Origin: Companilactobacillus nuruki
Lineage (GTDB): Bacteria > Bacillota > Bacilli > Lactobacillales > Lactobacillaceae
Direction of reading: 5' to 3'
Assembly (NCBI RefSeq): GCF_002872255.1
Contig: NZ_NIPR01000064.1
Span: forward strand, 48,502 to 112,501
Length of the DNA stretch: 64,000 bases
The number at the start of each line of letters is the position of its first letter. Within the stretch, counting starts at the first letter, position 1. A program made the position numbers and the translations under genes. Below the pieces are notes generated by a model, which saw nothing but the letters and a program-made list of their open reading frames with translations, was not told where the DNA came from and made no database searches. Below, piece after piece: positions 37,538-46,058 of this stretch.

Positions 37538-38482
37538 ATGAATAGAGAAAGTAGAGTTATTAGAAATAAAAAGCCCTTTTATAAAAAATGGTGGGTATGG
37601 TTGATTGGCATGTTTTTGATACTAATGATTATTAATCCACTTAATCCAAAACTCCAAAAGAAAGTTCCAAATAAACCCTTTCTTGAACTAAATTCATCTA
37701 ACGAATATAAGCCTGCTGGCGATGGTTATTATTGGATGTATCATATAAGCTTCAGTTTACCTAGAGAAACATATTATAAAATTGACGATAATAAATACTC
37801 TCAGAATCCAACTACAAAAAAAGGTACCGGGAACATGAAAGAAGAATTATTGGAATATTCCAATGGATTATCAGACAATTCAAATATTAATGAAGCCTAT
37901 ATGAATAGTGGAACTGTAAAGATTACATATTGGAAGAAAGGGTCTTCCACAAAATATATAAAAAGAATAAAACTAAAAAAGCCAACTAAAAAACAAACTT
38001 TGAAGCAACAAGGGATAGTTAAAAAACTAGATAACGAAAGTACCCAAGTAAAGCAAAATAATAATAACTCTCAAAGTACAGAATCAAATTCAATGAATAA
38101 CGATAAAACAACAATCAGCTCTATGACTGTATATGGTGAATTGAGCTTGTCGGATGTTAATGAAAATAAATTAGGCGATTTCACAGAAAAATCTCCCTTA
38201 AACTATGTACATATTTCAGCTCCAAATAATATTATAAAAAGTGTACGTTTAGATCTCATTAAAACCCCTATTTTATTGTCAGATACTGAAAGTCTTAAAG
38301 AATATTATTCCGAGTATATGGAAAAAGATTCACAACAAATAGAAAGCTTAAACGATACTGACTTTGTTTTCCATTCTAATAAAATTGACAAAGATTATGA
38401 GGTTAAGTATCAGGCAAATACTGAAGGTGAATTGGACGGAAAAGTATCCGTAAAACAGATATTTATAAGCGAATATTCCTAG
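37538..38482 (+). CDS. Hypothetical membrane-anchored extracytoplasmic protein
   Basis: 314 residues: basic N-terminus, one membrane helix (about 18-35, WWVWLIGMFLILMIINP), then a polar, Lys/Ser/Asn-rich extracellular part with a low-complexity linker near residues 165-190 (NNNNSQSTESNSMNND). The C-terminal about 110 residues look like a compact domain of mixed beta character. I do not recognise the family. AGGAG precedes the ATG; it is alone on this strand. Confidence 0.7.
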   Translation: MNRESRVIRNKKPFYKKWWVWLIGMFLILMIINPLNPKLQKKVPNKPFLELNSSNEYKPAGDGYYWMYHISFSLPRETYYKIDDNKYSQNPTTKKGTGNMKEELLEYSNGLSDNSNINEAYMNSGTVKITYWKKGSSTKYIKRIKLKKPTKKQTLKQQGIVKKLDNESTQVKQNNNNSQSTESNSMNNDKTTISSMTVYGELSLSDVNENKLGDFTEKSPLNYVHISAPNNIIKSVRLDLIKTPILLSDTESLKEYYSEYMEKDSQQIESLNDTDFVFHSNKIDKDYEVKYQANTEGELDGKVSVKQIFISEYS

Positions 38483-38594
38483 GAAAATCAATATTAATAC
38501 TATTTGCATTTTGTTTAAATTAAATCTCAATTTGAATTTGATCAGTTCAAATACTTTTTTAGTTTATAGCTAGATTCATTCTTCACAAAATTTA

Positions 38595-38677
38595 GAAAAA
38601 AAAGAAACCGCAAAGAAGTATTCAAATTACGTAAACTTCTAAGACGGGCACTATCACGGGTACCCATTCGGTTTCTA
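38595..38677 (-). ncRNA. Candidate structured small RNA downstream of tRNA-Gln
   Basis: About 80 nt on the minus strand that folds as a three-stem element: closing stem AGAAACCG/CGGTTTCT (38677-38670 with 38610-38603), hairpin GGGTAC/GTGCCC, and hairpin AGAAGT/ACTTCT (38640-38635 with 38619-38614), ending in eight T after the closing stem. No ribosome binding site or convincing ORF. It follows tRNA-Gln by about 45 nt, behind the tRNA's own weak terminator, and shares its direction. Could instead be only an elaborate terminator. Confidence 0.45.
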
Positions 38678-38683
38678 TCAGTT

Positions 38684-38706
38684 AAAAGCTTGATATAACA
38701 AGCTTT
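38684..38706 (-). terminator. Hairpin after tRNA-Gln
   Basis: AAAGCTTG and CAAGCTTT pair around a 6-nt loop, with a short TTTT tail on the minus strand, 15 nt after the tRNA. Weak terminator or processing site. Confidence 0.55.
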
Positions 38707-38720
38707 CTGTGAGTATTGTA

Positions 38721-38792
38721 TTGGGCATATTGGGTTCGAACCAATAAATTGCGGATTCAGAGTCCGCTGCCTTACCATTTGGCGAATGCCCA
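38721..38792 (-). tRNA. tRNA-Gln (anticodon CTG)
   Basis: Perfect cloverleaf on the minus strand: acceptor TGGGCAT/ATGCCCA, anticodon stem GCGGA/TCCGC with loop CTCTGAA giving anticodon CTG (codon CAG), T stem ATTGG/CCAAT with loop TTCGAAC. U1-A72 is typical of tRNA-Gln. CCA is not encoded. Confidence 0.95.
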
Positions 38793-38803
38793 TTAACAGT
38801 AAA

Positions 38804-38832
38804 ATGTTATAAAAAAATAAGCACAATGTCAA
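38804..38832 (-). promoter_or_regulatory. Promoter of tRNA-Gln
   Basis: Consensus TTGACA (38832-38827), 17-bp spacer, and TAACAT (38809-38804), 12 bp before the tRNA 5' end on the minus strand. Confidence 0.75.
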
Positions 38833-38874
38833 GCACAATATAACAATTTAATACCGTTAACTAAATAAAAGGTC

Positions 38875-39069
38875 TTAAAAAACCATCCAGTTTATCAAGA
38901 CAATCACAATTACACTTGTACATATCTTCAAATTATGACGATTTCTAATGGAAACAATGATCTCCTTGTCTCCATTAAGCAATTTCATTCTTACAGGCCA
39001 AAATACCCTAACCACATATAGCAATGATATCAAAAATAATAATATCTCTAATAAAAATAAAGTCTTCAT
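38875..39069 (-). CDS. Small membrane protein, 64 residues
   Basis: Two hydrophobic helices (about 3-26 and 47-63) separated by a basic loop. No clear ribosome binding site before the ATG, which follows a terminator hairpin, so expression is doubtful; composition nevertheless looks protein-like. Family not recognised. Confidence 0.4.
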   Translation of the reverse strand: MKTLFLLEILLFLISLLYVVRVFWPVRMKLLNGDKEIIVSIRNRHNLKICTSVIVIVLINWMVF

Positions 39070-39076
39070 TTCAAAA

Positions 39077-39112
39077 CAAAAAAATCATTTCAATCTTACT
39101 TGAAATGATTTT
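39077..39112 (-). terminator. Terminator after the 87-residue gene
   Basis: AAATCATTTCA and TGAAATGATTT form a perfect stem with T-runs on both strands. Confidence 0.75.
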
Positions 39113-39124
39113 TTACTATTCATA

Positions 39125-39388
39125 CTACTTATCTGTACTTAAAACTTTCGCTACTCTATCCAACGACTCAAAAACATCATTATTCAATAGCTCCATAATT
39201 GGACTTAATCTTGCAAACTCATAAGCTAAAATATTCTTATTAATTTGCTGGTCATTGGAACGCCTCAATTGAAGATTATAATCCATTAAAGCATCAATTT
39301 TTATCTTTGAATCATCAAGCTCACTCAAAATATCATCTATCTTATCAGCATCATATTCTTTTGTAAGCTCGTTGGTTGCGTCTGCCAT
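39125..39388 (-). CDS. Hypothetical acidic helical protein, 87 residues
   Basis: Soluble, acidic and probably all-helical, with heptad-like spacing in DADKIDDILSELDDSKIKIDALM. AAGGAG at good distance before ATG 39388 and a terminator behind the stop support a real gene. Family not recognised. Confidence 0.65.
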   Translation of the reverse strand: MADATNELTKEYDADKIDDILSELDDSKIKIDALMDYNLQLRRSNDQQINKNILAYEFARLSPIMELLNNDVFESLDRVAKVLSTDK

Positions 39389-39662
39389 GAAAATATACTC
39401 CTTTTTTGTTTATAAGTTTAAATCAATAATTCATATTTATATTCTTGGTATACCTCATATGATAACTGGTTTTTCTAAAAAAGATAGTCTATTGTCCAAA
39501 TCGTATATTCGATAATTACATAAATTCAACATAAATATTATGATAAAGCTTATCAAACTTTTACTGGCAATAAACTTTGTCATTTTCAGAAAGTACTAAT
39601 TTATGTTAAGCTTATTTAGTTTTGCTAAAGCATCAGTATTAAAAGGAGAGACTAACCACCAC

Positions 39663-40577
39663 ATGCAATTGAATACTATTGAAAAACGCAACTATTTAAT
39701 CGGATTTTCATTAATTATTTTCATGGTTGCAACAGCTACATTTCTAAATGATTTCGAAATTATCCTACCTGAGATCGGCGCTTTAACCGCTGGAACTTGG
39801 ATCTATCAAAATGACGGATGGATTAATCAGCCAACTAAAATATTTCTAGCCCCTTCTGGAACAGCTATCATTGGTTTTCTGATTAATCAGTTAAAAATAA
39901 ATTACGCTCAAAAGGTTCTATTAGGGCTTTTATTGATGCTAATCTTATTAAAAGTTCTTAAATCAAACCTGGCTCCATCTTTTGCCACTGGATTGCTACC
40001 AATTATTATCAACGCAACACATTGGTCATTTATTATTGCAATACTAATATTTACATCTATTCTAATGATTGGTGTACTAGTTCAAGGCGGCTATAAACAA
40101 ACCGTCCCCAGTACTTCAATTAAAAAACATCATATGTTGGTTTTTACAATTATGGCTGCCGTTTGGGTTGGAACTGTTTGGTTCTTTGGTTTTTCCCAAA
40201 TGGCTGCTATTCCACCCGTAATGGTTGTCTTTTTCGAAGTTCTGCAAAAGCCAAATTATAATTGGCGCATGGCTTGTAAACATTTTATTGCCTTAGTAGG
40301 GGCAGCAACTATTGGTGTATTAATACACTTAATATTTTCTTCATGGCTACTATCAGCTCTAATTGCACTTCCTTTAGTATTTTTACTATTACAGATATTA
40401 AAAATTAAACTACCCGCCGCATTTGCTTTTCCATTATTAGCCTTGGTTCTACCTAAGAATATGTTCCATATGTTGCCAATAACAGCCATTTTGGCAACAA
40501 CTTTCTTCTTAGGTTCAATGGTACTATTTAAAAAAATTGTATCGATTAACCAAACATCATCCAATTTTAATAATTAA
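39663..40577 (+). CDS. Multi-pass membrane protein, unknown function
   Basis: About 304 residues with nine or so hydrophobic segments covering nearly the whole chain. The motif LPEIGALTAGTWIYQNDGWI at the first loop and LPAAFAFPLLALVLP late are notable; the layout recalls HPP or FUSC-like membrane proteins but I cannot assign it. I start at ATG 39663 (AAAGGAG upstream, though spacing is long); an ATG 20 codons earlier at 39603 is possible. Ends at a perfect terminator. Confidence 0.65.
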   Translation: MQLNTIEKRNYLIGFSLIIFMVATATFLNDFEIILPEIGALTAGTWIYQNDGWINQPTKIFLAPSGTAIIGFLINQLKINYAQKVLLGLLLMLILLKVLKSNLAPSFATGLLPIIINATHWSFIIAILIFTSILMIGVLVQGGYKQTVPSTSIKKHHMLVFTIMAAVWVGTVWFFGFSQMAAIPPVMVVFFEVLQKPNYNWRMACKHFIALVGAATIGVLIHLIFSSWLLSALIALPLVFLLLQILKIKLPAAFAFPLLALVLPKNMFHMLPITAILATTFFLGSMVLFKKIVSINQTSSNFNN

Positions 40578-40884
40578 TGAACTTGGCCAACGATTATATA
40601 TTTTATAATCGTTGGCTATTTTTATACATTTTTAGTCTAATTATTAAAATACATTTAAATTATTAGCTGTAATTTAATTTAATGTTTTTTTATAAAATAG
40701 CAGGAATTGTTCCCACTTTTAAGAGCAAATGCTATTATATCAATCTTTTTTTAAATATTTCATTGCATATTCACAAATTTTCTGCTAATGTTCTCTAATA
40801 TAAATTTAATATTTCTAATGTGATTTTAATCTTGTTCTAAGACAACTATACGCACATTACCTATGTTTTTAGGAGGATTTTAAT
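40578..40884. other. Terminator and upstream region of the NCS1-DUF917-HyuA cluster
   Basis: Begins with the terminator of the membrane protein (40586-40624). The rest is very AT-rich and must contain the cluster's promoter. ATAGCA and TGCTAT (about 40699 and 40731) form a loose inverted repeat. No riboswitch or ORF recognised. Confidence 0.5.
40586..40624 (+). terminator. Terminator after membrane protein gene
   Basis: GCCAACGATTATA and TATAATCGTTGGC are exactly complementary and followed by a T-rich tail. Confidence 0.88.
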
Positions 40885-42240
40885 ATGGATTTAGATAAAG
40901 ACGATGCTACAACTACCATTGTAGAAACTCCACAAAATAGTGAAGGAACATTTGATGATTATTCAACTCAACGTGTTCCCGATTCTGAAAGAGATCCAAT
41001 GTGGAAAATATTAATGGTTCAAATTGGCGGCTTTGTTTGTTTAAGCCAATTTATGTTAGGTGCAGAACTTGGATACGGGATGTCTTTTAGAGATGCTGTA
41101 CTTTCAACAGTAATCGGCAGTGTTATTTTGCAATTCATTGCTTATGGATTAGGTCTTGCCGGCCAACGTGAAGGTCTAGCAACTAGCTTACTTTCAAAAT
41201 GGTCAGGATTTGGAACTATTGGATCGGCTGTAGTTGGATTAACCTTTGCTATCAGTTTAATTGGTTGGTTTGGTATTCAAAATTCAGTCTTTGCCCAAGG
41301 AATCGTTTCTATCATTGGAAAAAATGCTAATTTTGGAATTGTGTCAACTATTACTGGTCTAGTAGTTACGCTTTCAGTAATTTTTGGATTTAAAGGATTA
41401 AGTTGGACTACTAATATATCTGTTCCCGCTTTTTTAATTGTTTTGGGCGTTGCTATTTACAATATGATGAAAGGTCATACGATTGCAGGACTTGTTACTA
41501 TGGCGGCTCCTGGTGCAGCCATGAGCTTGAGTTCGGCTATCACAATGGTAACTGGTAATTTCATCGTTGGTGCAATTATTATGCCTGATTTAACCCGTCG
41601 TTCAAGAAATGGTCGCGATGTTTTCTGGATTTGTGTTATTGGTACTTTAGTAGGCGAACTCGGGGTCAATGTAATTGGAGTTCTAATGGCACATGCTGTT
41701 GGTACAAGTAAAATCATGCCTATCATCTATCAACTAACTGGACTCTTTGGTATCGCTTTGATTGTTCTTTCATCAGTCAAAGTCAATGATCTAAATCTTT
41801 ACTCTGCTAGTCTTGATATCGTCAACTTTTTCAAACAAGTATTTCATGTCAACCTTAACCGCGCATGGGTTACTGTTGTTGCTGGTTGTTTAGGTACCTT
41901 TTTATCCGTTATTGGTGTGATTGACAAATTTTCATCATTCCTAACAGTTTTGGGAGTTGTCTTTCCTCCAGTTGCTTCAATTATGTTTGTTGACTATTGG
42001 ATTCTTAAACGTGATAGAAAATCTTTAGATGAGAGTCATAACCGGGGAACTTTACCAGCTGATACCGAAAAATTCCCTATTGTAACAATAGTTGCATGGG
42101 TCGGGGGTTCCCTAATCGGATATTTCTTCACTTGGGGTATTCAGTCTATTACCGTAATTATTGCTTCCGGTTTAATTTATTACGTTGGAATGAAGCTTTT
42201 CGACAAAAAAAGTACCAAATCAACAATTGAGCTTAAATAA
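40885..42240 (+). CDS. NCS1-family nucleobase/hydantoin permease (CodB-like)
   Basis: 451 residues with about 12 helices, belonging to the purine-cytosine permease/NCS1 group: conserved DPMWKILMVQIGG start, GAELGYGMSFRDAV and the late FPPVASIMFVDYW motif. NCS1 carriers import cytosine, purines, allantoin or hydantoins; position upstream of DUF917 and HyuA genes suggests a hydantoin or similar ring compound. AGGAGG precedes the ATG. Confidence 0.9.
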   Translation: MDLDKDDATTTIVETPQNSEGTFDDYSTQRVPDSERDPMWKILMVQIGGFVCLSQFMLGAELGYGMSFRDAVLSTVIGSVILQFIAYGLGLAGQREGLATSLLSKWSGFGTIGSAVVGLTFAISLIGWFGIQNSVFAQGIVSIIGKNANFGIVSTITGLVVTLSVIFGFKGLSWTTNISVPAFLIVLGVAIYNMMKGHTIAGLVTMAAPGAAMSLSSAITMVTGNFIVGAIIMPDLTRRSRNGRDVFWICVIGTLVGELGVNVIGVLMAHAVGTSKIMPIIYQLTGLFGIALIVLSSVKVNDLNLYSASLDIVNFFKQVFHVNLNRAWVTVVAGCLGTFLSVIGVIDKFSSFLTVLGVVFPPVASIMFVDYWILKRDRKSLDESHNRGTLPADTEKFPIVTIVAWVGGSLIGYFFTWGIQSITVIIASGLIYYVGMKLFDKKSTKSTIELK

Positions 42241-42258
42241 TTAATAACGAAAGAGACG

Positions 42259-43377
42259 ATGAAATTGAGTAGAAAATTATATGCAGAAGACATTAATCAA
42301 ATCGCAACCGGTGCAGCCTTATTAGGTGCTGGCGGTGGTGGTAATCCATACATCGGAAAATTAATGGCTCTATCAATGATTAAGAAAAATGGGCCAGTAA
42401 CATTGTTATCACCTGAAGAAGCCCCTGATGAAGAATTATTTGTTTCAGCTTCCGGAATTGGAGCCCCAGCCGTTTCCATGGAAAAGTTCCCTAATGGTAG
42501 TGAATTTAGACGCTCATTTGAAATGATGGAAAGTTATTATGGCAAAAAAATCTATGGTACTTTTCCAATTGAGGCAGGAGGAATAAATTCAATGATGCCT
42601 ATCGTTGCGGCTAGTGATATGAATATGCCTATTGTTGATGCCGATGGTATGGGAAGAGCTTTTCCCGAGTTACAGATGTCTACCTTTGTTCTAGCTGGAC
42701 ATTCAGTTACACCAATGGTGCTAACTGATGAGCGTGGAAATACCAGTTTGATAAACACTATTGATCCAGTTTGGGCAGAAAAAATCGGTCGTAACGTAAC
42801 AGTTCAAATGGGTGCTACTGCCACCAGTGCTAGTGACGGATTAACTGGAAAAGAATTACGCGAGGCAGGCGTTCTCGGAATTATGACAAAGAGCCAAAAA
42901 ATAGGAACCTTGATTCAACACGCAAACGAATTTGACTCAGTAGATCAGGCACTCCTTGAACTACTGAAGATCACTAATGGATTTAGATTGTTCACTGGGA
43001 AAATTACTGACATAGAGCATACAACCAAAGGCGGATTCAATTTTGGTGAAACTATCATTCATGGCTTAAATGAAGATTCAGAATCCACTGGTCAAATTTC
43101 TTTTCAAAATGAAAATATTATTTTCAAAGTCAACGACAAAGTTCTAGCTACCGCACCTGATTTAATCACTATGGTAGACGTTGATACCTTGCAACCCGTA
43201 ACAAACGAGGAAATAAAATATGGTAAAAGGGTTCACGTTTTAGGCTTACCTGCCAATGACAAATGGCGAACTCCAGCTGGAATCAAATCTGTGGGACCAA
43301 GATACTTCAAATATGATGTCGATTACGTTCCTATCGAAACCAGATATAAAAATTTTGTTGAAGAAAAAGGTGAATAA
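42259..43377 (+). CDS. DUF917 family protein (hydantoinase-associated)
   Basis: 372 residues, full length for DUF917. The glycine-rich start IATGAALLGAGGGGNPYIG, AGGINSMMPIVAA, and the DADGMGRAFPELQMSTFVLAG block are family hallmarks. DUF917 proteins occur next to, or fused with, HyuA-type hydantoinase/oxoprolinase subunits; some are annotated as S-methyl thiohydantoin desulfurases. Enzymatic role here is unproven. Second gene of the cluster; HyuA follows after 1 nt. Confidence 0.9.
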   Translation: MKLSRKLYAEDINQIATGAALLGAGGGGNPYIGKLMALSMIKKNGPVTLLSPEEAPDEELFVSASGIGAPAVSMEKFPNGSEFRRSFEMMESYYGKKIYGTFPIEAGGINSMMPIVAASDMNMPIVDADGMGRAFPELQMSTFVLAGHSVTPMVLTDERGNTSLINTIDPVWAEKIGRNVTVQMGATATSASDGLTGKELREAGVLGIMTKSQKIGTLIQHANEFDSVDQALLELLKITNGFRLFTGKITDIEHTTKGGFNFGETIIHGLNEDSESTGQISFQNENIIFKVNDKVLATAPDLITMVDVDTLQPVTNEEIKYGKRVHVLGLPANDKWRTPAGIKSVGPRYFKYDVDYVPIETRYKNFVEEKGE

Positions 43378-43378
43378 A

Positions 43379-44932
43379 TTGTATAAATTAGGTATCGATG
43401 TTGGTGGAACTAATACAGATGCAGTGATCTTAGATAGTAATTTAAAAGTTATTTCAAATATTAAAACTCATACAACAAAAGACATTGAATCAGGTATTAA
43501 CAATGCCATTCATCAAGTTATTGAACAAAGTCAAATTGATGTACAAAATATTACCGAAGCAATGTTGGGCACTACTCAAGCTACAAATGCCATTGTTGAA
43601 AGACAAAAATTGGGCAAAGTTGGCGTAATTAGAATCGGTTACCCGGCTACCGCTTCAATCTTGCCATACACTGAATGGCCTAGTGATATTACAAAAATTT
43701 TATCAAATACTTTTTCATTAGTGCATGGTGGGTATGAATTCAACGGCGACGAAATTACTCCTTTTCAAGAAGATGAAGTAAAAGATATTTTACAAAGTTG
43801 GCAAGGAAAAGTTGATGGCATTGCCGTTATAGGAGTTTTCTCTTCCATAAATAATGATCAAGAGCAAAAAGTTAAACAACTAGCCGAAAAAATTTTAGGA
43901 CCGGATATCCCAGTCTCATGTTCCTCCACAATAGGTTCAATCGGGCTGATAGGTAGAGAGAATGCTACTATTTTAAATACGGCATTATTTAAAGTAATTA
44001 AATTAGTTACTGATGGTTTTCTCAATGCTTTGAAACAGGAAGGGATTACAAATGCCAAACAATATCTTTGTCAAAATGATGGTACGTTAATGTCTATGGA
44101 ATATGCTAAAAGCCACCCCATACTAACCATCGGTAGTGGTCCTACTAACAGTATCCGTGGAGCAGCCTATTTATCTAAACAAGAAAATGCTCTGGTGTTA
44201 GATATTGGTGGCACTACATCTGATATTGGAGTTCTAGTTAACGGCTTTCCTCGTGAATCATCTAAATCAGTCACTGTTGGAGGCATTCAAACTAACTTTA
44301 GAATGCCAGATATACTATCAGTCGGTTTAGGCGGAGGCAGTATTGTTCGAGAAAACTCGGATGGAACTATCACAGTCGGACCTGATAGTGTTGGTTATGA
44401 GATCACTGAGAAAGCTAAAGTATTTGGTGGTGATGTTTTAACTACCACCGATATAGCAGTCAAATTAGGTATGTGTCAGATTGGAGACCCATCATTACTT
44501 TCATCAATAAGTGACGATGTTGCTCAACATGCAATGACAATTATCACCCAAATCTTGGAAGATGCCATTGATAGAATGAAAACAAGTTCTAAGGACGTAC
44601 CTGTAATTTTGGTTGGAGGCGGCGCTATAATTTCACCTAATCATCTTAAAGGAGTCGCCCAAATTTACACTGACAAATTTGGGGGTGTCGCCAATGCTAT
44701 CGGAGCAACAATCGCACAAATCGGTGGTGAGTATGAAAAGGTCTATCAATATGTAGACACTCCAAGAACCGATGCAATTAAGGATGCTGAATTACAAGCT
44801 AATCAACAAGCAGTCAATGCTGGTGCTGTTGAGGATACTATCGAAACAGTTTCAATTGAAGAAATCCCCTTATCCTATGCTCCTGGTGATACAACTAGGG
44901 TCAAAGTTAAGGTCGTTGGTAGTAATCATTAG
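43379..44932 (+). CDS. Hydantoinase/oxoprolinase family protein (HyuA type)
   Basis: About 517 residues from TTG 43379, which gives the classical start YKLGIDVGGTNTDAVILD and has AAGG 8 nt upstream; the longer open frame lies inside the DUF917 gene. Actin-fold ATPase features: DVGGTNTDA, GTTQATNAI, and LDIGGTTSDIGVLVNG. Such subunits open hydantoin or 5-oxoproline rings using ATP, usually with a HyuB partner, which is missing. Here the neighbour is DUF917, an alternative partner. Ends at a strong terminator. Confidence 0.9.
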   Translation: MYKLGIDVGGTNTDAVILDSNLKVISNIKTHTTKDIESGINNAIHQVIEQSQIDVQNITEAMLGTTQATNAIVERQKLGKVGVIRIGYPATASILPYTEWPSDITKILSNTFSLVHGGYEFNGDEITPFQEDEVKDILQSWQGKVDGIAVIGVFSSINNDQEQKVKQLAEKILGPDIPVSCSSTIGSIGLIGRENATILNTALFKVIKLVTDGFLNALKQEGITNAKQYLCQNDGTLMSMEYAKSHPILTIGSGPTNSIRGAAYLSKQENALVLDIGGTTSDIGVLVNGFPRESSKSVTVGGIQTNFRMPDILSVGLGGGSIVRENSDGTITVGPDSVGYEITEKAKVFGGDVLTTTDIAVKLGMCQIGDPSLLSSISDDVAQHAMTIITQILEDAIDRMKTSSKDVPVILVGGGAIISPNHLKGVAQIYTDKFGGVANAIGATIAQIGGEYEKVYQYVDTPRTDAIKDAELQANQQAVNAGAVEDTIETVSIEEIPLSYAPGDTTRVKVKVVGSNH

Positions 44933-44960
44933 CTTAAGATAAAATTTTTTAGAATATTCA

Positions 44961-44998
44961 AATAAGACGACAACTTAAAATTAAGTTGTCGTCTTATT
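44961..44998. terminator. Bidirectional terminator after HyuA gene
   Basis: AATAAGACGACAACTTAA and its complement form a perfect stem between HyuA and the convergent LysR gene. Confidence 0.88.
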
Positions 44999-45062
44999 TG
45001 ACTTAATTTGAAAAACTATACTTTGTTTCAATTCTCCGTTGTATATTTATATCATTCTCAAG

Positions 45063-45974
45063 TTATATCTCAGATGTTTTCTCATCAATTAGATATAAAT
45101 TCAGTTTTTGAAGAAATTGATTCTTATTATTTTTATTAATTACACTAAGAATATCTTGCTTCTCCTCAGAATTATCCAAATCCACTATTTTAATATGATA
45201 TTCTCTTTCTAATGTTCCATTATTCATCCCAGAGTACAAAAATGCCAATCCTTTTCCTAGTCCGACCATAGATAATCCCTGGTCTAAGTCCTTAACATAA
45301 TGATCTGCTTTCAAATTAAAACCATTTTGTAGTCCCTGATTAATGACATAATCAACAATTACGGGTGATTGTTGTCTTTCTAATAAGATAAATGATTCTT
45401 CTTTAAGTTCAGAGAAATATACTTTCTTTTTCTTAGATAATTTATGATCAACTGGTAACGCGATTTGTAGATGATTTTTCATAAACAATTCTTTTTTTAG
45501 ATTTTTTTGCGATTGAAAATAAGATGATATACAAAACACCAAATCATAATGTCCATCCAAAATCCCGTTAGTTAAATTCATTGGGGTATCTTGATTCATT
45601 ATAAATTGAACATTGGGATAATTCTTTCCAAACCTTCTCAAAATTTCATACATTTTTCCCATATTAAAATTAGGTAGATAACCTATTTTTAATATAGCTG
45701 GTTGTAAATCGGACACTTTTTCATCATCAAACATATGTGATAAACGTTGAACTCTTTTTAAAATATCTGTGGCTTCAGCAAAAAATTTTTCACCTTTATT
45801 TGATAAAATAACTGAATGACTTTTTCGAATAAAAAGCACGACTCCAAGTTCCGCTTCTAATTCTTGTATTTGCCTACTGAGAGTTGGTTGTGACACAAAT
45901 AATTTATCCGCGGCTTTTGTAAAACTTTTTTCAGTAGCTACAGCTACGAAATGATTCAACGTTGATAATTTCAA
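45063..45974 (-). CDS. LysR-family transcriptional regulator
   Basis: About 303 residues: N-terminal HTH (KLSTLNHFVAVATEKSFTKAADKLFVSQPTLSRQIQ, classic LysR) and a periplasmic-binding-protein-like effector domain. TTG 45974 is preferred because GGAG lies 9 nt upstream and the protein then starts like its family; the in-frame ATG at 45989 has no ribosome binding site and the longer frame crosses a terminator-like hairpin. It follows the CocE-type hydrolase gene and converges on the HyuA cluster; either could be its target. Confidence 0.88.
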   Translation of the reverse strand: MKLSTLNHFVAVATEKSFTKAADKLFVSQPTLSRQIQELEAELGVVLFIRKSHSVILSNKGEKFFAEATDILKRVQRLSHMFDDEKVSDLQPAILKIGYLPNFNMGKMYEILRRFGKNYPNVQFIMNQDTPMNLTNGILDGHYDLVFCISSYFQSQKNLKKELFMKNHLQIALPVDHKLSKKKKVYFSELKEESFILLERQQSPVIVDYVINQGLQNGFNLKADHYVKDLDQGLSMVGLGKGLAFLYSGMNNGTLEREYHIKIVDLDNSEEKQDILSVINKNNKNQFLQKLNLYLIDEKTSEI

Positions 45975-45992
45975 ACCTATTAACTCCATTCT

Positions 45993-46042
45993 AAAAAAAT
46001 ATGTTTGTAGTAACTTCTTGATAAAGTTACTACAAACATATT
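45993..46042 (-). terminator. Perfect 19-bp hairpin between hydrolase and LysR genes
   Basis: AATATGTTTGTAGTAACTT and its exact complement enclose a 7-nt loop, with seven T on the minus strand. Reads as a terminator for the hydrolase gene, but the LysR ribosome binding site starts only a few bases later, so it may also regulate LysR. Confidence 0.8.
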
Positions 46043-46058
46043 CATTCAACAAGTAATA

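Noticed and set aside
38542..38838. Open frame across tRNA-Gln and the structured element
   Set aside because: It runs over the tRNA gene and the hairpin element and has no ribosome binding site.
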